A DNA stretch of 49,155 nucleotides. Source: an uncultured Clostridia bacterium. GTDB lineage: Bacteria > Bacillota > Clostridia > Oscillospirales > Ruminococcaceae. Location of the stretch: assembly GCA_947625615.1 (NCBI GenBank), contig CANQPB010000017.1:1-49155 (forward strand), written 5' to 3'. Positions 34,365 through 43,086 of this stretch are shown here, piece after piece (positions within the stretch are counted from its first letter, which is position 1; every line of letters begins with the position of its first letter). The notes under the pieces are model-generated. The model saw only the letters and a program-made list of their open reading frames with translations, searched no databases and was not told the DNA's origin. The position numbers and the translations under genes were made by a program.

Positions 34365-35810
34365 TTATTCGTTTCTTATGGCGTCCAAAGCCGAAAGCCG
34401 GGTTGCGCGTATGGCCGGGTAAAGCCCCGATATCACGCCCACCGCGGTCGCCAAAATAAGCGCCGCAATATCGAGCCAGAAGGGAATTATCGAAAGCGTG
34501 GCCTCGGAGGAATATATTCCGAAGGCCGCCATTCCGCCGCCGGCGGCAAGCTTGTTCACGATTATCGACATCGCATAGCTTAAAATCACGCCTAAAACTC
34601 CGCCGACTACCCCTATAATGGCCGCCTCGACGAGGAACATTCCCCTGATGTCGGAGAGCTTGCAGCCTATGACCTTCATAATGCCTATCTCGCGGGTTCT
34701 CTCGTATATCGACATTACCATGGTGTTGGCGATTGATATCGCCGCGACGAAGAACGCCACAACGCCTATCGCGCCGAGTATCGAGCGCAGGAATTTTGTC
34801 TGCTCCTGCTGCTGAACGAGATATTCCATGTTCGAGTTGGGCTGAAGACCCATGTCGGCTATGGCCTCCTGAACGTCCATGACGTCGTCGGTATCCTCGC
34901 ACATGACTAAAATTTCGTCGTAGAGGGACTCCCTGCCCTCGGCGACCGTCTCGTTGACGTCGACGCCGTTAACCATTACAGTCACTCCGGTGCCGTAACC
35001 GCTGCCGTATTCCGAGTTGTAGTATTTGTCGCGGTTTTTCTCAAGCTTTTCCGCCATCGCTTTAAGGCCCTGAATATCCATATAGCATTCCATGCCGTAG
35101 TTGTTCGCGTCGTCGCGGACAAGTATTCCCACGCAGTGCGCCTCCTCGGGGACTATCCTCGGCTTGGTGGCGTCAATGGCGCCGCTGCCGAAATTGTAAT
35201 CCCAGGTGTAGGCGTAGCTTATCTCGGGGTCTATGGGGTTAAAGGGCATCTCCTCGTCTTTAGAGGCGTATACATACCACTTTTCCTCGTCGGTTCTCGG
35301 ATTGTAGAAATTGAAGGGAATGTTATAGCTCATCACGAAATTCGTGGTGCCCACGTCACGCTCGTCCAAAAGGCGCCCGTAAAGAATTTCGTAATCGAAT
35401 TCCCCCATTGAGGCCGCGTCGATGCCGATGAGCTGCGACGACGAAACCTTTTCCTTGCCGTCCTTTGTGAGGTAATACCACTGCTGCGAATAGGGCGTTG
35501 CCACCTTTACGCCGTCGATGGCGCGAATTTCCTCAAGAGTGATGTCGTCAAGGGGAACGCGGTTCTCGTTTGTCGAATATTCGTCGGTCTCCTCGTTGTA
35601 AATGCTGTACTGCTCCCAGACTTCAATCTGCCGCAGGTCGCCGTACGAGCTCATCTGGTCTTCAATGCCCTTGTTCATTCCTATGCCTATCGAGAGCATT
35701 ATGACGACCGCCGCGGTGCCTATGACGACGCCCAGAACAGTCAGCGCGCTGCGCGCCTTGCGCCTCAAAAAGTTGGTAAAGGCGAAGCGGATTATATCAA
35801 ATTTTTTCAT
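34365..35810 (-). CDS. MacB/FtsX-type ABC transporter permease
   Basis: 481 residues: N-terminal helix RSALTVLGVVIGTAAVVIML, a large extracellular part (about 45-345) and three C-terminal helices (VVAFFVAAISIANTMVM, FLVEAAIIGVVGGVLGVILS, LDIAALILATAVGVISGLYP). This is type VII ABC topology, used for efflux or mechanical signalling. Third gene after an ATPase and an 843-residue surface protein, all with little spacing, so the three are one machine. Confidence 0.93.
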   Translation of the reverse strand: MKKFDIIRFAFTNFLRRKARSALTVLGVVIGTAAVVIMLSIGIGMNKGIEDQMSSYGDLRQIEVWEQYSIYNEETDEYSTNENRVPLDDITLEEIRAIDGVKVATPYSQQWYYLTKDGKEKVSSSQLIGIDAASMGEFDYEILYGRLLDERDVGTTNFVMSYNIPFNFYNPRTDEEKWYVYASKDEEMPFNPIDPEISYAYTWDYNFGSGAIDATKPRIVPEEAHCVGILVRDDANNYGMECYMDIQGLKAMAEKLEKNRDKYYNSEYGSGYGTGVTVMVNGVDVNETVAEGRESLYDEILVMCEDTDDVMDVQEAIADMGLQPNSNMEYLVQQQEQTKFLRSILGAIGVVAFFVAAISIANTMVMSIYERTREIGIMKVIGCKLSDIRGMFLVEAAIIGVVGGVLGVILSYAMSIIVNKLAAGGGMAAFGIYSSEATLSIIPFWLDIAALILATAVGVISGLYPAIRATRLSALDAIRNE

Positions 35811-35846
35811 CTGTCATACCACCTCATTTATCCGCCGCTCGCGCGA

Positions 35847-38378
35847 TCACTCTTCGTCGTCCTCTTCTTCCCTCTTGGCCTTGACCTTTTTGACGACTAC
35901 CGCAATCACGATTATAGCGACAACGGCTATGCCGGCGGGTATGGCAATTTTTGCCCAAAGAGGAAGTCCGCCGCCCTCTTCGGTGTTCTCGCCGTCGACG
36001 GGCATGCCGTCGGGGCCGAATTCTCCGCCGTAGTCAAAAGTGAGGTCTCCGCCCATCATGCCTCCGTCAATCGTCATATCTCCGCCCGTGTCGCCGCCGA
36101 CAGAGCCGTCCACGATGTTGACGTCGAAGGTCTCCTCAATGCGCTGCTCCGAGCCCGCGGCGTCCTCAAACGTGAAGACTAAAACTGCGGTCTTGGTGTC
36201 GCCCACCTTAGCGCCCTCCACGGGGACGATAGTCCCGCTGAAAACGTCCATGTTCGAGCCCTGAACGGTGCCGACAAACTGCTGCGGCATCTCGAAATCG
36301 CCCTCGCAGGTGATTGTCAGGGCGTTCATCGGGTTGCGCGACTTGTTGAAGTATTGGAAGCTTATGGGCACGCCGTCGAGACCCGATTCGGTCGGGGGCG
36401 TCCAATCCAAAAGCTCAAACTTGATAGGCTGCTCTACCGGCATGTTGATGTCCATTTCGCCGTTGCCGGAAGAATATCCACCGTTGTCGGCGTATTCAAA
36501 GTTAAAGGATATCTGAATGGGATAGCTTCCCGCGCCGGCCGAGGCTGAGCACTTCATCTTTATTGAGTATTCGCGGGTGCTGCTCTTTTCAAGAATGGGG
36601 GTGTAGAACGAGCTGGTGCCGTCGATAAAGCTGAACACCGGGCCGCTCGAAGTGCCGGAGGCCGACGAGGTTATCGACTGGGGCACCACGTTTACGGTCA
36701 TGTTGCGAAGATCCTTCTCCTCCGAGGTATTCTCAAGCACGAACGAAAGGGTGAATTCCTCGCCCGAGATCACCTTTTCAACGTCGGTGGAGTAGTTCTT
36801 GACTATTACCTTCGGGGTGAGCGCGGCCGATTCGGGGGCCTCCTCCTCGGGTTTCTTCTCGGTGGCCTGCAAATAGACGTTAAAGCTTTCGGTCACGGGG
36901 CCGGTCGGGCCGTCGAAGATCACCTCGGCGGTGACGGTGTGCTGAGGCTTTGTCATCTCGGGGAATTTTATCGGGAAGGTTGCGTTCACCGTCTGATCGG
37001 GGTCTACGTCGCCGACGGCGGCGGTGTCGGTATAGGTGGTCAGAATGATGTCGCCGAGGGCAGAGAGGCGAACCTTCACGTTTTTGGCCACGAAGCCGGT
37101 GGTGTTCTTAAAGCTCATCTTAAGCTTTGTCGAAAGCTCCGATCTTCCCTTGCCCTCGGGGATAGACGCCCCGGTGAGCTCGAACGAGGCGACGTCCTTC
37201 GATTCGTCTATATCCTCGGAATCGTCGTTGCCTATGACGTCTACGTTTATCGACTTCGACGCGGTGAGCTCCTTGCCCTCGACGTTAAACTTTACGGTAA
37301 AGGTGACAAGCTGGCGCCCCGACGGCACGGTTTTGTCGACGAGCACCGAAACGCCGTTAGTGCCGAAGCTTATGTTCTGCTCGGCAAGCGCGCCGGCAAA
37401 GGTAAAACCGGTGCCCGAAACGGTGACGGTGCCGCTGCCGTATCTGTAGCCGTAATATGTGCCGTTGAGATAGGCGGTGAAGCCGACGTTGAAGGTGTCG
37501 CCCGCCATGACGGGCTCATTCGGCGCCGAGGTGATGTTGAGGGAGATATCCGATTCCGCCTCGGGGAGCTCGGGGGTCTCAGGCGCCTCAACGACGAAAA
37601 TATTAAGCGTTCTTGAGCAGGTCGCGACATGTCCGCTGTCGTCGACAAATGTTACCTCTAAAGTGAGAGAGCTTACGCCGACGGGCGCCGTGGGCAGACA
37701 CTGAATGCGAAGATTCGAGCTGCCCTGACCGTTGGACTGAATCTTTACGGTCTCGCTCGGAATGGTGGAATGTATGGCGAAATTCCTGCTTTCGCTTGAA
37801 ATGCTAACGGTCGCGGTGCCGCTTACGGGCTTGCCGTTCAGCTTAGCATTCAGGGAAACGCCAAGATAAAAGTTGCTCCCCTGCGTAACGCTGCCGACGT
37901 TGTTGACATTTGCAATTTCAACGGTGGCTATATCCTCGGACGGCGGAGTATATTCGCTTCCGTCCATGTTTACGTAAAGGGTTCTCTGGCTGGTAGCCGA
38001 ATTCATATTGCCGGATTTCGGCGTGTATGTCACGCTGACGGTAAGCGGGCAGCTGCCGTCGAGCGCCTCGTCCGATTTTACTCTCAGCGTAATAGCCGTC
38101 GTTTGCGCAGTTATGTCTTCAACCTGATCGTTAAGGTTGCCGATAAGGCTGAATCCGCTGCCGGAAATTGTCACAGAGGCGGCTCCCGGATAATGAGAAA
38201 CCTCCAGATTGAATGTGACGGTAAATTCCGAGCCTGAGGTTACAGATCTGGGATTATAAATCAAATCTTTTATCTGCGCATAAGGCGTGGCGGTTCCCAC
38301 TTCTCCGGCCGCTGCCGCCGGCAGGCAAAGGCCCAGCGCCATGACAAGGCAAAGGGCAAAAACAATTATCTTTTTCAT
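35847..38378 (-). CDS. Large surface protein with repeated beta-sandwich domains
   Basis: 843 residues: signal peptide (MKKIIVFALCLVMALGLCL..AAA), about six Ig/CARDB-like units with repeated phrases such as TSGSEFTVTFNLEV, MAGDTFNVGFTAYL, SGEEFTLSFVLEN, a Gly/Asp-rich spacer (about 755-800), then one membrane helix (WAKIAIPAGIAVVAIIVIAVV) and a charged tail KKVKAKREEEDDEE. The N-terminal part projects outside. Encoded between the ATPase (3-base gap) and the permease (36-base gap), so probably its partner or substrate-binding arm. Individual domains are not assigned to a named family with certainty. Confidence 0.8.
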   Translation of the reverse strand: MKKIIVFALCLVMALGLCLPAAAAGEVGTATPYAQIKDLIYNPRSVTSGSEFTVTFNLEVSHYPGAASVTISGSGFSLIGNLNDQVEDITAQTTAITLRVKSDEALDGSCPLTVSVTYTPKSGNMNSATSQRTLYVNMDGSEYTPPSEDIATVEIANVNNVGSVTQGSNFYLGVSLNAKLNGKPVSGTATVSISSESRNFAIHSTIPSETVKIQSNGQGSSNLRIQCLPTAPVGVSSLTLEVTFVDDSGHVATCSRTLNIFVVEAPETPELPEAESDISLNITSAPNEPVMAGDTFNVGFTAYLNGTYYGYRYGSGTVTVSGTGFTFAGALAEQNISFGTNGVSVLVDKTVPSGRQLVTFTVKFNVEGKELTASKSINVDVIGNDDSEDIDESKDVASFELTGASIPEGKGRSELSTKLKMSFKNTTGFVAKNVKVRLSALGDIILTTYTDTAAVGDVDPDQTVNATFPIKFPEMTKPQHTVTAEVIFDGPTGPVTESFNVYLQATEKKPEEEAPESAALTPKVIVKNYSTDVEKVISGEEFTLSFVLENTSEEKDLRNMTVNVVPQSITSSASGTSSGPVFSFIDGTSSFYTPILEKSSTREYSIKMKCSASAGAGSYPIQISFNFEYADNGGYSSGNGEMDINMPVEQPIKFELLDWTPPTESGLDGVPISFQYFNKSRNPMNALTITCEGDFEMPQQFVGTVQGSNMDVFSGTIVPVEGAKVGDTKTAVLVFTFEDAAGSEQRIEETFDVNIVDGSVGGDTGGDMTIDGGMMGGDLTFDYGGEFGPDGMPVDGENTEEGGGLPLWAKIAIPAGIAVVAIIVIAVVVKKVKAKREEEDDEE

Positions 38379-38381
38379 TTG

Positions 38382-39329
38382 TTATTCCTCCTTGAATGTG
38401 TCGGGTTGAATGTCCGCTTCGGTAAGAATACGTGTAATTTCAATATCGTCGGGCTGTGCGGAGGCGCCTGCCGCTATCGGCTCAAGCACGGGTTCCCCCT
38501 CCGCACCGTTTTTCGGCTCGGCCGGGGTTTCGGTCTTCTCGGCCTTTCTTATCCCGAGGCCGTCCGCTGCGTCCTCCCCGGTCTGCCCCGCGGGAATTAT
38601 CTGCTTGTCGCGGTTGTCCTCGACCGACTGTATCTTTCCGTCGATGATGTGATAGATCTTGTCGGCATATGCCGCGATCTCGATGTCGTGGGTGACTATC
38701 ACCAAAGTCTGGTGGTTTTCCCGCGACATTCTCACCATCATCTCCATAATTTCGATGGTCGTTTTCGTGTCGAGGTTTCCCGTGGGCTCGTCCGCAAAGA
38801 CAATCTTTGGCGTTGCCACAAACGCCCTTGCAATACCCACTCTCTGCTGCTGGCCGCCCGACATCTGCGTGGGCCGGTGGCGCATTCTCTTTCCCAGGCC
38901 GCAAAGCTTAAGCATCTTCTTGGCCTTTTTCGTTCTCACGCTTTTTCTGACGCCCGCAAAGGCAAGCGGCAAGGCCACGTTGTCGATAGCGGTGAGATTT
39001 GGCAGAAGATTGTAAGCCTGAAAGACAAATCCCATGTTTTTCTGCCTGAACACCGCAAGCTTTCGCTCGCTCATCTTGTCGATCCGCTCGCCGTAGATGG
39101 TCACGCTTCCCTTTGTGGGTTTTTCAAGCCCGGCCATCATGTTCAGAAGCGTCGATTTGCCCGAGCCCGAGGTGCCCAAAAGGCAGACGATCTCGTTCGG
39201 GTAAACCGTCAGGTCGATTCCGTTAAGCGCGTAGACCTTTTCCTTGCCGAGGGTGAAAATTTTCACAAGGTCTTTTATCACGATAACGGGATTCGCCTGA
39301 GCCGCCGGGGCCGCGGTTTTTTCCGCCAT
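38382..39329 (-). CDS. MacB-type ABC ATPase with long acidic tail
   Basis: 315 residues from ATG 39329 (after AAAGGAGT). ATPase about 15-230: Walker A GTSGSGKST, signature MSGGQQQRVGIARAF, Walker B IVFADEPTGNLD, and H-loop VIVTHDIE. LolD/MacB-type length ends near 230; the last 85 residues are an acidic, Pro/Ala/Glu-rich tail ending TEADIQPDTFKEE, unusual and possibly a docking or regulatory segment. Drives the permease two genes downstream. An upstream in-frame start at 39416 covers the promoter side and is rejected. Confidence 0.94.
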   Translation of the reverse strand: MAEKTAAPAAQANPVIVIKDLVKIFTLGKEKVYALNGIDLTVYPNEIVCLLGTSGSGKSTLLNMMAGLEKPTKGSVTIYGERIDKMSERKLAVFRQKNMGFVFQAYNLLPNLTAIDNVALPLAFAGVRKSVRTKKAKKMLKLCGLGKRMRHRPTQMSGGQQQRVGIARAFVATPKIVFADEPTGNLDTKTTIEIMEMMVRMSRENHQTLVIVTHDIEIAAYADKIYHIIDGKIQSVEDNRDKQIIPAGQTGEDAADGLGIRKAEKTETPAEPKNGAEGEPVLEPIAAGASAQPDDIEITRILTEADIQPDTFKEE

Positions 39330-39435
39330 ATAAAGCCAACTCCTTTCCTTTATTTTTCGCCTAAAACACTTCTTTAAAGCCCCCGCCGCCGGCCGCCCGG
39401 CGCCCAAGGGGCACACGTCCGTGTTTAACAGAACA

Positions 39436-39464
39436 ATTATAGCACCGCTTTAGCGGATTTTCAA
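39436..39464 (-). promoter_or_regulatory. Promoter of the MacB-type operon
   Basis: Minus strand TTGAAA, 17-base spacer, TATAAT. The remaining 39465-39590 is AT-rich and shows no gene. Confidence 0.85.
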
Positions 39465-39590
39465 TAGTATAGAAAAATTGTAATCAAATTTTAATCATTT
39501 TTATTCCGCGCCCGCGCGCTTTTTTGTCCTTATATGTAATACTCATCAGGAGGCCGAAATATTGCACCCGAAAAAAATTTTTTTCTGGAA

Positions 39591-39622
39591 AATAAAAAAC
39601 CGGGGGCTTCCCGGTTTTTTAC
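39591..39622 (-). terminator. Terminator of the small secreted-protein operon
   Basis: Minus strand AAACCGGG-AAGC-CCCCGGTTTTTTATTTT. Confidence 0.88.
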
Positions 39623-39656
39623 GATTCTTGAGACTGAACAAATCATTTCAAATTTT

Positions 39657-40037
39657 TTACACGCCACAGCATTGATAAATGCGAATTGTATTGTCAGCAA
39701 GCTTAGGTTCAGAAACATAAAATTTTGAACCGCAGGTGTTGCAAACGGCATATTCGCGAACAAAGTGTGCCACGCATATGTCATAACCTTTTTTCCCATG
39801 TATGCACTCCAGTTCAAAAACCTGATCGCCCTGATCTTCCTTTCCATACATGAGACTTGCCGAATTGCAATTAGGGCATATCCTTTCATTACCGTTAACG
39901 CTTGCATCGCCGCCAATTTTAGCGACAACAACAATACAGTCATGGCAATCGTGCTCAATGCTCTCGGCGTTTACAGAAATGACAGACATTGTAACTAACA
40001 GTGTGATGCATAAAACAATTGATAAAAATTTCTTCAT
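39657..40037 (-). CDS. Small secreted Cys-rich (zinc-ribbon-like) protein
   Basis: 126 residues: signal peptide MKKFLSIVLCITLLVTMSVI..NA, then pairs HDCHDC, ICPNC, CNTCGS and QCCG, suggesting one or two zinc ribbons or disulfide knots outside the cell. GGAGGG precedes ATG. More AT-rich than its neighbours. 24 bases after the 116-residue gene, so co-transcribed. No function recognised. Confidence 0.72.
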   Translation of the reverse strand: MKKFLSIVLCITLLVTMSVISVNAESIEHDCHDCIVVVAKIGGDASVNGNERICPNCNSASLMYGKEDQGDQVFELECIHGKKGYDICVAHFVREYAVCNTCGSKFYVSEPKLADNTIRIYQCCGV

Positions 40038-40061
40038 ATATTTTCCCTCCGAATCAATTTG

Positions 40062-40412
40062 TTACTTTGCAACAGTATAGTCGATGATATTATTTCTGTT
40101 TATGACGTAGCCCTCATAGTCCTCGCCCTCAAATTTAACGAAGAAATAGACGTCGGTTGCGGGATTATATTCGCGCTCATAAACCAGCTCGGTTTTGCCG
40201 CCAACTTCGCGATACTTAACAAGTCGGTCTGACTCTACCACAAAGTAAGGGTTGCCGTAGGGGCTGACCGCGTCTTTGGCGGAAACTTTCTGCACGCGGG
40301 CGATTTCCTCGGCGGTAACGATTCTCACGGCATTAGTGCTCTTGAAGCCGCCGAGCATAGCGACTATCGTAAGACAAGCGACAGCCACAGCCAATACCTT
40401 TAATAATCTCAT
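40062..40412 (-). CDS. Small secreted protein with shared signal peptide
   Basis: 116 residues: signal peptide MRLLKVLAVAVACLTIVAML nearly identical to that of the next gene (40677-41549), then a mature region of about 85 residues without Cys: predicted mostly beta. It has VYEREYNPATDVYFFVKF, echoing the VEYDPETEMVF and VDFDPKTEEATY segments of the neighbour. Not recognised; belongs to a local paralogous set. Confidence 0.75.
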   Translation of the reverse strand: MRLLKVLAVAVACLTIVAMLGGFKSTNAVRIVTAEEIARVQKVSAKDAVSPYGNPYFVVESDRLVKYREVGGKTELVYEREYNPATDVYFFVKFEGEDYEGYVINRNNIIDYTVAK

Positions 40413-40472
40413 AAAAAAGCTCCTTTCAATATAGTGTCGGCGATTTGTTCAGTCTTGGAAAACCATGGTTAT

Positions 40473-40501
40473 ATTATACACTACAATTAAACTATTGTCA
40501 A
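40473..40501 (-). promoter_or_regulatory. Promoter of the 40.4-39.7 kb secreted-protein operon
   Basis: Minus strand TTGACA, 17-base spacer, TATAAT; ribosome site GAAAGGAGC follows. Confidence 0.92.
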
Positions 40502-40555
40502 TAATCATTTGTCACTTTTTTATACATATAATACTTTTTTTATCGTAAACTTTCA

Positions 40556-40586
40556 CATTAAAAAACCGGGAGGGCTTCCCGGTTTT
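40556..40586 (-). terminator. Terminator after the 290-residue secreted protein
   Basis: Minus strand AAACCGGGAAGCCCTCCCGGTTTTTTAA. Very similar to the hairpin at 39591, as though duplicated with the gene module. Confidence 0.78.
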
Positions 40587-40632
40587 ATCACAAGGGGTGA
40601 CAGGAGGATTTAAGGATATCAGTCCTTTTTTA

Positions 40633-40641
40633 CCCCCCCCC
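40633..40641. repeat. Nine-base poly-C tract
   Basis: CCCCCCCCC between the 3' end of the 290-residue gene and its terminator; on the coding strand it is poly-G. Candidate for slipped-strand variation, or for assembly error. Confidence 0.85.
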
Positions 40642-40676
40642 TTTAAATTTTTTCAGCAACAGTGTGCTGAAACGCT

Positions 40677-41549
40677 CTATTTGTTTACCGGCTTGCAGAC
40701 GTATTCGCCGTCGACGACAGCGTAGGTAGCCTCCTCGGTCTTGGGGTCAAAATCAACCGATTCGACAAACTCAATTTCTCCGTCCGAAACGCGGTATTTG
40801 TCGACCGAGCCTATCTTCGAGCCTATTTTATAGTCGAAAATGACGTTATCATAAAGGCTGCCTTCCAAATCTCCGTTTTCACAGAGAACACTCTGCGATG
40901 CGAAGCTGCCAAGCTCGTAAACCTTTACCTCGCCGCCGCACAGGGGGCAGGTGGCGAAGTGCTCGCCCTCAACGGCGGCCGCGCTGTCTAAAGCGCCCTC
41001 GAAATAGGTATACTTTCCGGTCTCGTCCTTTGCAAAGAAATTCATTTTGGTTTTGTCGGTCTTTTCCAATACCGGCTCGCCGTTGCTGTCGAGCCTTGAA
41101 AATACCATTTCGGTCTCGGGGTCGTATTCGACCGTTTCCTCAAGCTCGGCCTTGCCGTCTGCAATACCGTAAAGCTCATATGCTGTGCGAGTAATGCGGG
41201 TCATCTTGCTGCCGCAAACATCTGCGTCAAAATCGCCGTTCTCGCAGCATGCGGCGCCGTCAATAATATCGAGGCCGTCGAATATCTCAGAGGTGTAGAC
41301 ATAAACGTCGCCGCCGCATTCGGGACATTCGGACAGGAACTCTCTTTCCATCGGTTCGCCGTTGCTTCCTTTTACAATGCTGTATTTTCCGTCTTCGTCC
41401 TTATGAAGTGAAATCATCGGCGTCGGATCGTCAAGAACCAACGTCGTCTTGTTCTGCTCGCCGGGCACTGCCTTGACCGTGAAGCCGCCGAACATAGCGA
41501 CTACCGTAAGACAAGCGACAGCCACAGCCAAAATTTTGATAAGCCTCAT
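40677..41549 (-). CDS. Secreted Cys-rich protein with internal duplication
   Basis: 290 residues from ATG 41549 (AAGGAGACC before). Signal peptide MRLIKILAVAVACLTVVAMF matches the 116-residue protein. The mature part holds two units: ECPECGGDVYVYTS..AACCENGDFDADVCGSK and TCPLCGGEVKVYELG..SVLCENGDLEGSLYDN, each followed by a YGIADGKAELEETVEYDPET or YRVSDGEIEFVESVDFDPKT section. So it is a tandem duplication of a Cys-rich ribbon plus beta unit. Role unknown; a binding or sensing role outside the cell is a guess. Confidence 0.75.
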   Translation of the reverse strand: MRLIKILAVAVACLTVVAMFGGFTVKAVPGEQNKTTLVLDDPTPMISLHKDEDGKYSIVKGSNGEPMEREFLSECPECGGDVYVYTSEIFDGLDIIDGAACCENGDFDADVCGSKMTRITRTAYELYGIADGKAELEETVEYDPETEMVFSRLDSNGEPVLEKTDKTKMNFFAKDETGKYTYFEGALDSAAAVEGEHFATCPLCGGEVKVYELGSFASQSVLCENGDLEGSLYDNVIFDYKIGSKIGSVDKYRVSDGEIEFVESVDFDPKTEEATYAVVDGEYVCKPVNK

Positions 41550-41570
41550 AAAAAGGTCTCCTTTCTTGCT

Positions 41571-41580
41571 CCCCCCCCCC
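41571..41580. repeat. Ten-base poly-C tract upstream of the 290-residue gene
   Basis: CCCCCCCCCC, 21 bases before the start codon, between promoter and ribosome site. Length change would alter leader length and perhaps expression. Confidence 0.9.
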
Positions 41581-41643
41581 GCATATTTTTTGCGGACGGA
41601 CGGGCAAAATGTCCTTTTGCTTATGAACCCCTGTGATATCTTA

Positions 41644-41672
41644 AGTATACGCCTCAAAAAAGCTCACGTCAA
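41644..41672 (-). promoter_or_regulatory. Promoter of the 290-residue secreted protein
   Basis: Minus strand TTGACG, 17-base spacer, TATACT. Confidence 0.85.
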
Positions 41673-41708
41673 TAGATTTCGTCACTTTTCATATACATTT
41701 CACGCTTT

Positions 41709-43001
41709 TTACCCCGCGTCTACATCAAAGTGCTCAAGCATTGATTTTTTGCCGGCCGGCTTTGAATCCCCGTGCTTCACAAACAGCATGGTTACGAACG
41801 AAAGCGCCGAGAACACCACCGCGTAGGGGAAAAGCACCCCGTAGCCGAGCTTTGTTATCAACAGCCCCGAAAGAAGCGGCGTAACTATCTGCGCGCCCAT
41901 AGAGAACGCGTAGTAATAGCCGGTATATTTGCCCACGTCGGCCTGCGAGCACATTTCAACCACCATCGGGAAGGAATTCACGTTTATCCCCGCCCAGCCC
42001 ACGCCTATAACGGCAAAGACTATATACATGACGACCCCGGCCGTGTTCATAAAGATGATCAGCCCGTAGCAGACCGTCATGAGAATTATCCCTAAAAGTA
42101 TGGTTCTCTTTCTGCCCAGCTTTGAGGATATTATCCCTAGCGGCACAAACGAGGCTATTGCCGCCACCGTCGCCACCGTTAAGTACAGCGACGAGCCGCC
42201 GGCGTCTACGCCGTAGCGGTTTTCAAAGAACCGCGAGAACGAGGTGGTGACGCCGTTGTAGGCGGTGAACCACAGAAATACCGACGCCAGAATGAAGATC
42301 AGGCTTTTGAACACCGGCCTCGGAAGCCTCTCGCCCGGCCTTGCAGCGTCTTCGCCGTCCTCCTCGGTAACGCCCGAGCTGCGGACTATTTTGTTTTCGT
42401 TCAGCGTTAAAACCATTATCAGCACGGTGACGAGCATGAATCCCGCAACGGTCATGAATATGGGAATAAAGCTGCCGTATTCTATATGGCCGTCGTCGGC
42501 GGTGCTGCCCTTCACCAAAACCGCCATCATTATCGTCGAGAATATCCCGCCGATATATCCCACAAGGTTGATTATCGCGTTGCCCTTCGAGCGCAGCGGC
42601 TTCGGGGTGACGTCGGGCATATAGGCAACCGCCGGCGAGCGGTATACGCTCATGGTCACCAAAAGCGCCATCAGGCAGAAGAAGAATCCCAAAAAGCTGT
42701 GGCCCTCGGTCAGCGCGGCCATGACGGCCATAAGAGCCACCGCCGCAACCGTGCCGAAGAGTATGTAGGGCGTTCTGCGGCCGAGACGGCTTTTCGTGCG
42801 ATCTGATACCGTGCCGAAAAGCGGCAGCATGAATATCGCCAGAATATTGTCTATCGACATTATCGCGTTGGTGACGAAAGTCGAACGCCCGAAGTGGTTC
42901 TCCAAAATTACGGGAATAACCTGGTCGTAAAACTGCCAAAACGCCAGTATCGACGCAAAGGACAGACCTATAAGAACGGTTTGCTTGGTGTTAAGCTTCA
43001 T
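41709..43001 (-). CDS. MFS transporter (SLC45/GPH-like sugar carrier)
   Basis: 430 residues with twelve predicted helices. Loop 2-3 carries GTVSDRTKSRLGRRTPYILF, the MFS signature that in this group (SLC45 and GPH carriers) has D-R-T-x-S-R-x-G-R-R, and the second half has GIISSKLGRKRTILLG. It probably moves disaccharides or pentosides with a cation. Neighbours GH10 and AraC suggest a xylan-related sugar, but this is inference. Own promoter. Confidence 0.88.
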   Translation of the reverse strand: MKLNTKQTVLIGLSFASILAFWQFYDQVIPVILENHFGRSTFVTNAIMSIDNILAIFMLPLFGTVSDRTKSRLGRRTPYILFGTVAAVALMAVMAALTEGHSFLGFFFCLMALLVTMSVYRSPAVAYMPDVTPKPLRSKGNAIINLVGYIGGIFSTIMMAVLVKGSTADDGHIEYGSFIPIFMTVAGFMLVTVLIMVLTLNENKIVRSSGVTEEDGEDAARPGERLPRPVFKSLIFILASVFLWFTAYNGVTTSFSRFFENRYGVDAGGSSLYLTVATVAAIASFVPLGIISSKLGRKRTILLGIILMTVCYGLIIFMNTAGVVMYIVFAVIGVGWAGINVNSFPMVVEMCSQADVGKYTGYYYAFSMGAQIVTPLLSGLLITKLGYGVLFPYAVVFSALSFVTMLFVKHGDSKPAGKKSMLEHFDVDAG

Positions 43002-43054
43002 TGTCGATCCCCCTTTTATGCGGTAAAAATTTTGTCGGGTTTATTGCTGATAAT

Positions 43055-43083
43055 ATTTTACACCTTTTTTGTTGCCCTGTCAA
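43055..43083 (-). promoter_or_regulatory. Promoter of the MFS gene
   Basis: Minus strand TTGACA, 17-base spacer, TAAAAT, adjoining the HAD gene stop codon. Confidence 0.82.
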
Positions 43084-43086
43084 CAA

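Noticed and set aside
38382-39416. Longer start for the ABC ATPase at 39416
   Set aside because: It adds about 29 unlikely residues; AAAGGAGT precedes the ATG at 39329, which gives the normal N-terminus.
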